The notes: a model not told the origin generated them from the letters alone. A stretch of DNA of 64,000 bases from Kingdonia uniflora (GCA_014058105.1 JACGCM010001272.1:3658001-3722000), one strand, 5' to 3'. Counted from the first letter of the stretch, positions 1 to 11,189 are shown. Program-made: numbers and translations.

Positions 1-470
1 TAAAATTTATTTAATTTGCTGTTTTTTCATGCGTGAGGGGCAAAAGAGGAAAACAAGTACAAAAGATTGGGTCAACTAGGTTTGACTTGCATTCAAAGCA
101 ATTTGAGGTTCATAAATGAATATGTGGGGAACTTGGGGTCTAAAGGCTAATTTTAATTTCCTATTGGGGACCAAAATCAAAATTTCTCTTTAACAAATGT
201 GGTACATGTCAACATAAAAGAATTTTCCCACTAAAATTCCAAATACACTTAAACCATTCTAAGCATATGAATCCCTCCCTACTTAAAAAGGAAACTCGAA
301 GCAAAGTTTTCCTAGGAACCACACCGCCATTTCACATGGAAAATCATTTTCCAATCTAATCGGTAACAATTTCTCCCAATTGAACCACAATATCTCTTTC
401 AAATTTGATTACTGAGAGCTGTATATTCAACGATTATTGTTATGGACCTTATGGTAATAATAACCCTTAT
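1..470. other. AT-rich flank, no gene seen
   Basis: No convincing coding potential on either strand. The stretch near 110-200 has paired runs of the type 'ggggacc' and 'ggggtct', as found in decayed plant repeats, but I see no terminal repeats. It may contain intron or downstream exons of the candidate minus-strand gene that starts near 762. Confidence 0.5.
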
Positions 471-704
471 TGTTTTCATGAACATTTCAGTCTTTAATTA
501 AAGTACATTTCCATTTCTCGCATCTCTCGTTCAACTTACATGCATATAAATCCACAACTAACATGCAACAACTATTTCATCATAAAATGACTAAATCCAC
601 AACTAAAGAATACAATGTAACTCTAATAATCAACAGATTTCCATATTTATGGCATCGTAAAACAGATATTAAATCGCAGATTGAAATACAAAGAACAAAA
701 CTGA

Positions 705-762
705 TACCTGAACCGATAAACGAGCCGAAATTCCGACTCGAAATCACTCCACCAAGTGCCAT
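705..762 (-). CDS. Possible first coding exon, gene runs off left edge
   Basis: On the minus strand an ATG at 762 opens a short frame (MALGGVISSRNFGSFIGSG) that ends exactly at a good splice donor, TTCAG|GTATCAG, near 705. The segment upstream on that strand (about 790-1010) is pyrimidine-rich in the manner of a 5' UTR. The residues (small, Ser/Gly/Arg-rich, few acidic) would suit an organelle transit peptide. I do not recognise the protein, and no second exon can be assigned before the window edge. It could be a chance frame. Confidence 0.25.
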
Positions 763-1029
763 TGCTGCCACTACTTCACGGTATAATTTGAAATGAAACC
801 CTCGAAATCTACAAAAAATTCGCCATTTTTGACGAAATCGAGCTCTACAACTCTCTCTTTGGAGCTCTCAGTCTCATATATCAAAAGCGGGAAAAAAATC
901 TCAATTCTGTTGGTTATGAGGACTCAGCTTTTGACACGTCGCACTTCATCCTCGTTAACAAGGCTAAAGATTCCTGCGTTTCTTTGTGGAACTAAATTAC
1001 AATGCTAACCTTAAGAGTTGTATATATTT

Positions 1030-1320
1030 ACGGATGGTAATTAGTGCAATATTGTGGATTAATCAGAAGGTTGAGGGTTAAACTGGAAATTACAGTTTAA
1101 GTTGAGAACTTAATCTGAGCCGTTTGTTTGACGAGGATTTGGCAATCGTAGAAGTTGCCTTCATTACCTAAAGCTAAAAGGATAGTGTGACTTCGTGATA
1201 CGTATTTGCTTAACATAGGTTTGAGCTCACAGGCCTATTTATCAAAGCCCATAACTACCCCATGTTAGCCATTTTTAGTGCAGTTTTGGACTTTTGGTGA
1301 TGTAATGGCTAGTTTTTCTG
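1030..1320. repeat. Dispersed repeat R, copy 1, left part
   Basis: From about 1,084 to 1,290 this aligns in direct orientation with 18,757-18,965. Shared landmarks are 'ggaaattacagttta', 'cttaatctgagccgtttg', 'aagctaaaaggatag', 'cttgagctcac' and 'taccccatgttagccattttt'. Similarity stops a few tens of bases before the LTR at 1,345, so Tat element A appears to sit inside this copy. The right part of the copy is at 11,190-11,660. R itself is not recognised. Confidence 0.7.
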
Positions 1321-1344
1321 GTTGGTCAACTTCCCCAATACTTT

Positions 1345-1790
1345 TGTAAAGGGATTACTATTTAGATGTAAACAAATACTATAACACAGTAGATTTTACA
1401 TGGAAATTCAGTCAAACCTGAGAAAAACTACGACCTTTAGGAGGATTTTGTGATCTGAATTCACTATGTGCTAATCTATTACACTTGTAGAGAAATTAGG
1501 TAGAGTATTACAATGAAAGTTCGACAAATCTTCCAGAGAGCTTATTGAAATATGTTTTGCCTGTATTTATAGATGGATACAGGCAGCTACAAGTATTTTT
1601 TCAATATTTATAGGTGGTGGGCGAACTTCATGGATCATGTGCAACGACTCTATTTGACCAAGTGTAACGACTACTTGTGGAGGGTCGAGATTTGTAGTTG
1701 TGGTTTTTGATTCATTCTCGAATAATCAAATACCTTCGACATGTTTTTGTTAGCTTGTCTTTTATCGAATCTGGAGAATATGCTACTACA
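1345..1790 (-). repeat. 3' LTR of Tat element A (446 bp)
   Basis: The segment begins TGTAAAGGG and ends ...CTACTACA (TG...CA). Directly to its right on the minus strand is a polypurine tract (GAATGGGGCGAT), as expected upstream of a 3' LTR in a minus-oriented element. Parts resemble the LTR of element C, for example the 'acgacct...ggaggattttgt' block near 1,430-1,455. A minus-strand TATA box (CTATAAATACAG) lies near 1,565. The partner 5' LTR, expected beyond 11,150, is missing, so the target-site duplication cannot be tested. Confidence 0.65.
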
Positions 1791-1953
1791 ATCGCCCCAT
1801 TCTCAATACAATTACTTGTTGTGTCGAGAAGAACATTCTGAACCTTTGTGGTATAAAATTTTGAGAAAGATCTTGGAGAATGAAATCCATTATTTGCGAC
1901 GTGAATGTAGGTTTAAGTATATTTGATTGGTACTATCCTTTGAGAGCTTCGAC

Positions 1954-1961
1954 TATAAATA
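1954..1961 (+). promoter_or_regulatory. TATA box of antisense small ORF, element A
   Basis: TATAAATA lies 47 bp upstream of the ATG of the small antisense ORF at 2,001, and about 165 bp inside the element from the 3' LTR. TATA boxes sit in the equivalent place in elements B and C. Confidence 0.5.
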
Positions 1962-2000
1962 GCTATCACTGTGTTGTTAAAAGTATAGAGCTATGTGGCA

Positions 2001-2338
2001 ATGGTGAGAACTTGTTCACGTCGTCAACAAGATGCAGTGGAAAGTCGTTTGGTCATTAAGTGGCTAAAGTGGAGGAAATGAACTTTGAACGTCAATTAGT
2101 TTCTAATGTGTGTCATCCTCGGGGCCCTTTAGATGTTGCAGGTATGTCACCAGAGCAGATAGAAGTGAAGGTTGATCGCTGGTTCTGGTATGACATTTTT
2201 TGCATATGAAGTACTTGAGGTCAACCACCGTCGGGATATTTTGAGGTAAATCGCAGAGGATAAAATTAAGCAATAAGTTATTCTTGTTGCTGGAGGATTG
2301 TTGATTCCATGTAGAAGTGAATCATGTTTCTTGCTTTA
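2001..2338 (+). pseudogene. Small antisense ORF (asORF1) remnant, element A
   Basis: The frame opens MVRTCSRRQQ at 2,001 and meets a stop near 2,080. Homology to the intact copy in element C resumes in another frame: GM near 2,141, an acidic stretch, then VNHRR near 2,220, followed by LR, a stop, and IAEDKI. A one-base excess in the T-run near 2,190 shifts the frame; allowing for it, the spacing from GM to VxHRR is 26 residues, as in B and C. It lies between the 3' LTR and the larger antisense gene, behind TATAAATA. I do not recognise the family; 'asORF1' is my own label. This copy is degenerate. Confidence 0.55.
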
Positions 2339-2813
2339 AGTGTAACTACATGTGAACAAGTAATGTAATGTTCTCGATGGTAATAAAATGATTTTTTGAT
2401 TGAAGGTTTCTCGATGTTTGTAGTAGTAATGATATTCTTGTCGAATACTTTTTGAAATTTGAAATTTGAATTGTAGTTACAACTGTCCCATGAAAATAGG
2501 AGGTAAATAAAAAGGAAAAATATGGCTTAGGTTTTCAAAGAATAATGGCTAGGTATATCCCTTTAGGTGATGTATTCATGTATAAATAATTAGATGTGCA
2601 GTCTCTTTTTGTGAGTATAAGAACTGTATTAGTAAAGATGGAAAAAATAGAGGAGGTTTGGGTGAATATAGATAGATTATAACAACATTGTAAGAGTTTG
2701 TTGTCCTTTAGGTGGCAAAGGGTGCAGGACTTCGAGAAGAGACGTGCTAGGCCAGCTGCTAGGCGGTTAGTCGAAGGGTCTCAAAGGGGTACGCCAAACT
2801 ATCATGTGGGGCC

Positions 2814-2821
2814 TATAAATA
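2814..2821 (+). promoter_or_regulatory. TATA box of antisense gene asORF2, element A
   Basis: TATAAATACCCCC lies about 60-70 bp upstream of the start of coding-like sequence on the plus strand. Element C has TATAAGTACCCC in the same relative place (54,674). The shared CCCC after the TATA box supports a common promoter. Confidence 0.5.
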
Positions 2822-2879
2822 CCCCCTTGAGTGGCAACTGTTCATACTCTGCTATTTCTAAAAAAAAAATTTGTTCTCT

Positions 2880-5800
2880 AATTCTCTGTGCTCCTTTCTT
2901 GTTCATTCTTTCACCATTGGTACCGAGGAGATTGTTGTTCTTATTGAAAGAGCTAAAGTTGTAAAAGATAAGAATATCCAAGCAACACGTCGTCAAGGTT
3001 GGCCTCCTATTTTTATTTTTACTCGATTCAATGTTTGTTTGTGTTTGTATGATGATTTGTTGAAACCCATTGTAGATAGTAGTTGTACGTATAATATGTA
3101 TGAAGGATTTTGAGTAGGAGGCGGTATTTGTGGAGAAATTGGGGGAAAATTGTTTAGGGTTTTTCTTTATTTTTTGTTGTGTTGGGATGAAATTGGAGGT
3201 GATTGATTGTGGTTTTGATGTTCGTGGGTATTCAGAGGGTTTTGGGGTATAAGGATTGGGGTTGTGGTGGTGTGAGGTAGAGAGAGGAGTAGGCTTTGAC
3301 ACCGTAGGTGTTACGGTGGAGTTTAGGGGTGTTATTGCCTTAAAAAAGGGAGTTTGGAGATGTAGGCACTCGAGGAAGTTTTATGGCCAGAGTTTGCGGT
3401 GTATTGGGCCTGAAACGGCGTCGGAGATACCATAAATTTGTAAATTTGGTTTATGGTCGTTTTTGGCAGAAAACTGTGTCATCTTCGAGAAGCTTGATGA
3501 TGTGTCTGTTGAATAACTTCGATAAATTTTGATAAGTAAATTAAATATGTGTCGAATGAAATAATGTCGAAGAAAAACAAAAGTCAAAAATAGCACTTGA
3601 TAAAAATTAATTTTTCTTTTGGTCGAGAACTAGATTGTAGCAGATAGAAGGATATGTTGGAGATTAATCTTCGACAATAGTATTTATAATAACAAATAGG
3701 AATATATAGTGTAGAAGATATGATATTTTACTAACTTAAAAAAGGAATTATTATTTTCAGGTTAAAAATGGTTAAACTAGTTTAAAATGTTATTGTCCTG
3801 ATACTGGTGCAGAAGGAATTTTTGATAATATTGTCAATGTAGAACCATTAATAATCAATGTGACTACCTCCATACAAGAGTTGGGTAGGAGTTACAGGGT
3901 TGGGGATAACAGTGTTGAAGTTGCTCATGAGAATCGAGCCAACTCAGAGATTGGGGTTACTGAGGTTTCTAATGGGAAGAGAATAGAAACTGACGTGGAA
4001 CATGAGCCCCAGCCAAGTGATCGAGGGGAGTATGCTGGTGGGGGTGGAGGAGAGGATTCAAAGTTAGATCTGGATCTCGATGGGGAGTATTATGGGGATG
4101 GAGAGGAGACAAATGAATTCCTAAATTTTAAGCAGAAATATAGGATTCCCGAAGATATAAGGTTGGAGGAATATATGGGGGAGATGATCGATCAAGACCT
4201 CCTCATGGAGGGTATTCTTGTTCATCGAGAACATATAAAGAAGGGTTTGAAGTTGCCCCTTCGAGTTGACCTGAAGAAAAAAAATTGAATTTCTTCGATG
4301 TTGTCCCTGGTCAATTCAACCCAAATATGTATGGCCTATTTAGGGTGGTGACAGTGTTAAATGGTTGACTGCAAGAGAGGATAGAATAGTTGATCTTTGT
4401 CAATGATTTGTGTGTGTATTACACACTAAAGCAGAATCCTCAAAAAGTTGGTTATAGATACTTAGCTAGGTTTCTCAAGAGGCCATATCATACATGATAT
4501 GGCCTTGATTGCAATACTTTGCCAACCGTCTGCTTGTGTCGGGGAATTACGAGTTTGACCCCAAGGACCCTGGGGATCCTCTGAAAAGGAAGAGTTTTCA
4601 TCTAGGTTAGTGGTATATGTGTTTTTATGTCTAATTTGACATTGCAACATTTGTTTGTCGAATGTTTATTTTGTTGATGATATATTAAATGAATGTATTT
4701 GTTCGTACAGCTGCAAAGGAGATTAACATGAACTCGAAGGTGAAGGAGAAGTTGTACAACTTGCGAACAGACTTTTTTGGGCGAGTCGACTCTCTTATCG
4801 AAGATCAAGAAAAGATGAAAGGGTTGTTTAGGGAAGTTAGTTTAAAAAGATCCTGAACTAAAGGGGTCTGAGGTTCTTAGCTATTATCGACGGTAAAATG
4901 TTGGCAAAGAACAAAAGAACTGCAGATACCAGTCTCCCTCTTGAGAATCTTGCTCTTAGTGGGTACACCACTGACTCTGCTACTGCATAGAAGGAGACCC
5001 TGTTGAGTAGGATCTTTGGTAAAAATAAGATAAAGAGAGTTGCCAATCCTTCCCTTGCCCCTGTTCAATCATTAAAGAGGTTGACTCGATAAACTCTAGT
5101 CGAGAAGGGGGGTAATTATGAACTTATTGGGTCAGGAATTGCAAGTATCCCAGAAAGTTAACCAACAAAGGGAGAGACGGTGACACAACAAAAAGTTGTA
5201 GCTCAAAAGAAAAACCCTCTCGACTCGCTAAAGTCGAAGGTATCTGGGAATCTCATAGATTTCGTGGAGAAGACCCAACAAACCATCGAGTCATATGCTG
5301 CTAGGATAAAGTCCATGGAGGAGGACTTTGCCAACTGCTTGGTTAGAGCAGAGAGCTTGTCTACCTTCTTCATTGAAGGTCATCGTACGATGAACCAGGT
5401 GAGGAATTTTCATGCTTTATTTTGATTAGCTTTGTTGATTCCTTCTTCGAGATCTCACATTGTGACTCTAATGCAGATCAAGAAACTGTTGCTCGATGGT
5501 AAGCCTCTACTGCTGGGTGGCCATAGCCTGGCTAATGAACTCCTTGCTTACAAAAACATCAAGAAGGAGCTGCTGGCAGAGAAAGAAGATCTTGAGACAA
5601 AGCTGAAGAAGTTAAAACTTGGCGCGGTGAAGTCGAATGAGGTTATCGTTCGTGATGCCAAGAATATCTGGGAGGGGGAGAGAAGGAAGGAGGTCGTGAA
5701 GATCAGGGCTGATGTGGCAAATGAGTGGGAGGACGCCCTAGCCCTCCAAAAGTCAAATTTTGAGGATGATGTTCATGAACAGATTCTGGCTGTGCGAAGG

Positions 5801-6118
5801 TCTATAGAGGCGGAGAAGACTAATGTTCTTGCCGAGGCCACCGCAAAGTCAGAGTTGTCTAAGATCAACCCTTTGAAATGAATGAAGGATAATTTCTCTG
5901 CCCAACTCGACATCATGAAGAGAAAAGACTTTTATAAGGGTCTGGCCTCTGCTGCTGGGGTGACCTTTGTGGATTTTGATACTGAAGAGGAGGTTGTCGA
6001 GGTTTAAGATCTTACTCCTACTCTATCTGAGGGTACAGTCCAAGAGAAAGTTCTTGATGATTTAACACCTGGCTTACCAATGAAGATCACCACTCTTACC
6101 CCTCCCCCAAAGAAGTAG
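2880..6118 (+). pseudogene. Antisense coiled-coil gene asORF2, element A
   Basis: Opposite in strand to gag-pol and downstream of its TATA box. The first part (2,925-2,998) ends at a donor (CGTCAAG|GTTGG). An acidic exon opens after an acceptor near 3,760 (TTTTCAG|GTTAAA) and carries the N-terminal domain shared with B and C ([10 protein letters not shown], followed in a shifted frame by [13 protein letters not shown]). Coiled-coil sequence follows from about 5,180. A clean 78-bp intron, 5,399-5,476 (CCAG|GTGAGG ... ATGCAG|ATC), keeps the frame. The coding sequence ends in a Pro/Thr-rich tail near 6,118. Stops and frameshifts near 4,350-5,170 and 5,881 break it. It resembles the antisense 'putative gypsy-type transposon' proteins of Tat elements (Transposase_28-like, from memory). 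Its function is unknown. Confidence 0.6.
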
Positions 6119-6119
6119 A

Positions 6120-6790
6120 TATGAGAACTGTAGTACTTTTTTTTTGTTAAGTCTAAAAGGATTTTTTTTGTACAATTGGCCAATAAGACCTGACAACTTT
6201 GGTTTTTTTATATTTGAATGATTTGGTGAATAGTTTTAATTTTACAAAATAGAGTATTTTGAATTATCGATAAATGATGGAGAGGTACTCTACCTCAATG
6301 AATATGTTGTTGGATATGTTTAAGTATTCGATATGATTTATTGAATGAAGTACAATACTTTTTGTTAGATGTTTCAGAAATTTTCCATTTAAGGGATATC
6401 TGAATGTAGTGATTGGATAGCCATGTTATGGCTTTTTTGAGTATAGGAATGAATGCCATATATATTTTCTATATGGGATATCTATTTTGATTGATAAGAC
6501 AACCATGTCATGAGTTTTCGAATTTAGTAAAGATGTTCAGATTTAATTTCCTTTAATTGGAGATCAATTTGTCGAAAAAATAAGATTAAGGTTGACAAGC
6601 ACTTATTAAGTTTTGTCAAAAGAAAGAATGTAGAATAGATGATTTATTGATGTGAAGGATAACTTCTTTATTGAAGAAAAATAAAATAGATTACAACTCT
6701 TATCTGTAAAATATCTTCAAATACACTGTATTCCATGGGAATTCGAGCTGTAATTCGTTTTCGGTCATTAACCAGTATGTACCAGTATCT
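6120..6790. other. Spacer between antisense gene and pol end, element A
   Basis: AT-rich, no coding potential seen. Two loosely related stretches ('gggatatct...gatagccatgttatgg' near 6,400 and 'gggatatct...gacaaccatgtcatga' near 6,476) may be a decayed tandem duplication. This matches the place where B and C carry clear tandem repeats. Confidence 0.4.
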
Positions 6791-6796
6791 ATTTTG

Positions 6797-7620
6797 TTAC
6801 TTACAGTATAAGGACCTTCCCAATTTTTTGATAATTTTCATGATTTTTTTGATTGAGTCCTGTCTTGAATTCATCGAAGGACAAGATCGTCGATGTCGAA
6901 TGTGTATTTCCTCACTTTCTTGTTGTATGCTTTTTCGTATAGTATCGTGGTATCGCCTCAAGTTTGTAATGGCATGGTCTCGAGTCTCTTCGATCCAGTT
7001 GAGATTACATAGAAGTCCAATTTCATTCTCTTTATCTGTTACTTGACTTCTAGTGGTTGGGAGATCGAGGACTGAAGGAATAACAGCCTTTGTGCCCAAA
7101 GTCATCATAAATGGTGTGCAACCTGCGAAGGTTTGAGGTGTTTTCCTATATGCCCATAGAATACTAAGTAATTCTTTGGCCCATCTACCTTTCTTTTCAT
7201 TGAGTCATTTGCGCAAGCCTGACTTGATGCCCTTATTGATATAGCCTCGGCTTGGCCATTTTCTTGTGGATAATAGGAGGTTGAAGTAGTTAACTGGATC
7301 TTGTATTTGTAGAAGAATTTAAGGACTTTACTGCTAATGAATTGTTTGCCATTATCTGATCTTATCATTTGTGGACAACTAAATCTAGTGATGATATGCT
7401 CCTATAGGAATTTGACCACTTCATTTTTATCGGTGTGACAAAGTAGTATAGTTTCGGCCCATTTGGTAAAATAGTCTGTAACTACAAGGATAAATTTTTT
7501 ATTTCCTGATGAGGGTGGAATGGACCAATGATGTCAATGGCCCATCGTTTAAATGGCCAGAGGACATTGCAGACATATAAGTCGAGGGTTGGACTTTTGA
7601 TATCTTGAGCATGGATTTGG
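6797..7620 (-). pseudogene. Integrase remnant, element A
   Basis: The second catalytic Asp is in RSDNGKQF (near 7,365), and the Glu in YYPQENGQAEA (near 7,265) is present. The C-terminal part with CNLNWIEETRDHAI (near 7,010) is the block also found in B and C. At least two frame changes separate these parts. The zinc-binding and first-Asp region, 7,400-7,620, is only weakly readable. Not functional as it stands. Confidence 0.7.
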
Positions 7621-7805
7621 TATTTGTTGCATTTTCAAACAATATCTTCACAGTCTTACCTCATCATCAGCCAGTATAAACCTTGCATTAGTATTGAAAT
7701 ATGTGAGAAATGGTTTTCTCCAAACTTCGGGATCATCATCTTTAACAACTTGGATTTGCATGGCATAGCTTGTTTCGAGGCTAGAATGTTCAATCACTTT
7801 GAAAT

Positions 7806-8130
7806 TTAGTATTTTTTCTCACTATCTTCGAGCATTGCAGTTATGTATGCTAGCGCGTCAGCATGGCAATTTTTTGCTCTTGGCAAATAAGAAATTATGG
7901 CTCTTGTGAATTTCTTCATTTTTTCTTCGACTAGTGCAGCGTAATCAACCATTTTTTCTGATGTTTTAAATACTTTGTTGTAATGGTTAGCTACGAGTAA
8001 TGAGTCCATATATACAACTATTTCTTATGTTCCCAGTACTAATGCAAGGTCAAGGCCATGCAAGATAGCCTCATACTCTGTTTCATTGTTTGTTGCATAG
8101 AATTTGAGGTTGATAGCTTTTTCAATTATG
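7806..8130 (-). pseudogene. Archaeal-type RNase H (aRH) remnant, element A
   Basis: TEYEAILHGLDLAL (near 8,060) and YMDSLLVANHY (near 8,000) correspond to aRH blocks that read EYEVIIHGLDMAL and YTDSLLIV in element B. The downstream block CHADALAYI is also present. The domain starts abruptly: the frame passes directly from reverse transcriptase (YRMKLNNH) into the second half of aRH near 8,130. The RT thumb, the regular RNase H and the start of aRH are therefore deleted. Confidence 0.75.
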
Positions 8131-8900
8131 TGATTGTTTAATTTCATGCGGTATGTACGAAGAATGTCAAAGATTGTTTGTAGGTGGCTGTAATGATCTT
8201 CTATCTTTAGGCTTTTGCAAATCAAGTCGTCGATATGCACCTCCATGATTTTGCCCAAGTAATCTTTAAACATTTCTGTGAAGAGTCGTTGATATGTTGC
8301 TCCTGCATTTTTTAATCCAAAAGGCATGACGGTGTAACAGTAAAGGCCCATTTTTGTTATGAATGTGATATTTTCTTAATTTTCTTTGGCAAGTGGGACT
8401 TGATTATACCTTAAAGCTACATCCATCATTGAAAGAAGCTCATGTCCTGTTACAGAGTCGAGAAGGTGATGAATCAAAGATAGGGGGAAGTTATCATTTG
8501 GTGTGAATTTATTGGGTTCGGTGAGGTCAACGCAGACCCTAATTTTTGTGTTCTTCTTTAGGACAACAACTATGTTCGATACCCACTTGGGATATTTAGC
8601 TTTATGAATGAATTTGACTCGAAGTAGTTTATCGATTTCTTCATTAACTGCATCTCCTAGCCTGAGGGCTAGGTTACAACGCTTTTGCACTATAGTTTTA
8701 CTATTTGGTACGAGGTTCAACTGATGACATGTAATGGAATGATTAATTCTTGGTATTTCTTGAAAAGACCATGCAAAGATATTAATTTTTTTTATTAAAA
8801 GTTGCAGGAGGGTTTCTCTTTCTTCTAGTGAGAGTTTAGAGCCAACAAAAATATTTCTCACAGGTCCATCGAATTCTATGGATTTGACTGCTTCAATGTG
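8130..8900 (-). pseudogene. Reverse transcriptase remnant, element A
   Basis: Visible blocks in order: FIHKAKYPKWVSNIVVVLKK (near 8,600), RVCVDLTEPNKFTPND, LLSMMDV, GLYCYTVMPFGLKNAGATYQ (near 8,330) and the catalytic motif HIDDL (near 8,232). A stop after AKEN (near 8,376) interrupts the frame. A His in the first position of the xxDD box is common in Tat elements. The domain is cut short by the internal deletion near 8,130. Confidence 0.8.
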
Positions 8901-8939
8901 ATGCTGCTCAAATGTTGGGGGAGGCTCTTTCTGTAATTG

Positions 8940-9393
8940 CTATGTTTTTAGAAGTTTTGAGGCATGAGAATTTGTGGCGGTATTTTTGCACATCCGTGCG
9001 ACATCTTGACTTCCTTTGATTTTGTAAACTCCGTGATCTGTCGGGAAGCGCAAAGCCAGATAATATGTCGAAGGTACTACCTTGATTGAGTAAAGCCAAC
9101 TTTTTCCCAAGATTTCCAGGTATTTGGATTCAGCATCAATGACGATAAACTTGGCGAAGGTCTGGTCCTGCCAAAACATGCGACGTGATTTCTCCTAAAG
9201 CAGATTCTTTTAAACCATTGAATCCTGTGATTGTGGTGGTTAAAGCTTTATTAGAATCTTCAAGGCCTAGGACATCGACTACTCTTTTAAATAGTACATC
9301 TGCTACACTTCCTATGTTCACGAGGAGTGTGTGTAAGTAGTCATGTCCTACTTTGAGCATTATCACCAATGGATCATCGTGGGAGTATTTCAC
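8940..9393 (-). pseudogene. Retropepsin-type protease remnant, element A
   Basis: The frame KVGHDYLHTLLVNIGSVADV corresponds to the protease active-site region, which reads VDTGSS in element B. Here the catalytic Asp codon is replaced by Asn (9,316-9,318). A frameshift near 9,160 separates the second half (VIDAESKYLEILGKSWL), which matches NTKSRYLGILGRPW in B. Confidence 0.7.
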
Positions 9394-9859
9394 ATGAGTA
9401 GTATTGCAATCCTCAAAAGAAATATGATATGGGAGCTTTGCTTTGCTGAAGCTAGGCAGAAGTTTGAGAGATTTTTTGGAAGAAGTTATCTTGCAGCATG
9501 ATGTGATTCTATCATCTTTCTTTTATTTCTTGCCTTTTTTGATCTCGATCATGTAAAGATAACGAGCTTGACCTTGACCTTGACTTTGCCCTTGCCCATG
9601 TTCGCCCTCATTTCTTTGTATTTCTTCTTCAAAAAACTTTTGGACATCGATCACGTATTCATGGAGCCTTCCTACCATGACAATACGAATAAAAATGCGT
9701 ATGAGTGAATAATAACTATCAGTCTCATGGCTATGGACATTGTGATATAAGTAGAAAGGTTTATTCGGGACGTCAGGGATTTGTTATGCTTCACAAAGCA
9801 ATTTATTTCCCTTTAGTACGGGTAAGATAGCCGAGAGGGTTATTATCATTTAAGGTAAA

Positions 9860-11150
9860 ATTAGGATTGGTCTATCTTTTCTCTCATCTTTTCCTTTGAC
9901 GTTTTCATTAGATCTCTCATATTATTTTGTGATAGCATTATTGGTAGGTTTGAGGTGTGGTGGTGAAAGAATATCGTTGGAATGAATAATAGAAGAGCTT
10001 TATATCTTATCTTTCTTTGATCGCTCGAGCTCGATGTAGTTGTTAACGACATCTATCATTTCTGTAACTATTTTGGGCTTGTGAAGAGTGAGTTCTTCTC
10101 AAACTTTAGAATCAATTTGGAGTGCGGAAGTAAGGGTTGGTACCATAATTTTTGGATCTGAATTCCTAATCTTTCTTGTTTCTTGTAAGAAACGCTTGTA
10201 AATTTTTGTGAGGGTTTCTTTTGTGCCTTGTTCGAAAAAGAATAGAGAACCAATTGTTATCTCTCGTTCTTTAGCATGTACATAATTTGATTCGAACAAT
10301 TGCTGTAACTGGGCAAAACTGGTTATCGATCATTCGGGGATGATATAAAGCCATCTGAGAGGTTCTTCTTTGAGGCTCATGTTGAACAAACGACATAACA
10401 TATGATCGAGCTTAGAGTACAGGCCGACTACTGCTTTGAAGTGACAGACATGGGTGAGAGAGTCGGTAAGGCCTGCATATTGATAAAACATTGGCATATA
10501 AAAATTGTTTGGAATAGGCATAACCTCGAGGTGAGGAGAAATAGGATTTGTCTCGATCCTGTCCAGGGAGGATCTTCGACTAGTGTTGTTGGAATGTATG
10601 GCCTGAATTTGATTGTTTAGGTCATCCAAGGTAGCGAATTGTGGGAGAAGGTTTGGTGCTACTGTAGCTTGGGGATCAAAATCCCCTTGTCCTTCAGAAC
10701 CTAGCCGTTCTCTGACTGGTCGCCTCAGTGGAGGTGGTGGGGACTAATAGCGAGTGCGTCGACTTCCATGGGTGGTCGATGCTAAAGATATGAGTCCAAA
10801 ATGTCATGATACTCTACCTGGGTTCCTTGATCGAGATCTAGAGGTTCGGTTTCATTCTTCCCTTGGTGCATTCTCCCTCTGGGGAAGCTCATGATTGGTG
10901 TTCACTTCGGGTTTGGTGGGGTAATCCTTGTCGAATAGTGAATCGATCATGTTGTCTTCGCAGACTTTCTATTTCTTTTTTATGGGTTCGGCTCTGTTAT
11001 TCTAGGGATCTCCTCATCTCGTCTCTCTCGACTTGGAGGGGTTGAGCGTGAATTCTCTGATCTTTGAGCCGCTGGATCCTGTCAGATTCCATCTGCTTTT
11101 AAAGCTCGACAACATAATTGTGTAAATTGACTATTTTTGGTAAGACAGTT
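9860..11150 (-). pseudogene. Gag remnant, element A
   Basis: The block KLDHMLCRLFNMSLKEEPLR (near 10,410) matches the capsid-like block of element B's gag (NHILCRLFPTSLKGEPLRWF). Further upstream a charged, helix-prone N-terminus (SLRRQHDRF and similar) is readable to about 11,150 with stops. The start codon and 5' leader are lost. Basic and Gln-rich stretches near 9,540-10,050 occupy the nucleocapsid position, but no clear zinc knuckle was found. Confidence 0.65.
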
Positions 11151-11189
11151 GCTGGAATGCCCTCATTATTCCTCTGGGTACTTGAGGCA

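Larger units (their letters stand above)
1345..11160 (-). mobile_element. Tat-lineage Ty3/gypsy element A, 5'-truncated
   Basis: The order on the minus strand is gag (11,150-9,860), protease, reverse transcriptase, archaeal-type RNase H (aRH), integrase (to about 6,797), a non-coding spacer, antisense coding regions on the plus strand, and the 3' LTR. An extra aRH between RNase H and integrase and antisense ORFs downstream of pol are known marks of the Tat group. The 5' LTR and primer site are gone: gag-like sequence ends near 11,150 and repeat R resumes near 11,190. The reading frames are broken by many stops, several frameshifts and an internal deletion. Confidence 0.8.

Noticed and set aside
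2802..3302. 166-codon minus-strand frame in element A
   Set aside because: Low-complexity Asn/Thr/Pro/Ser sequence opposite an intron of asORF2; spans its promoter and leader. No family resemblance.
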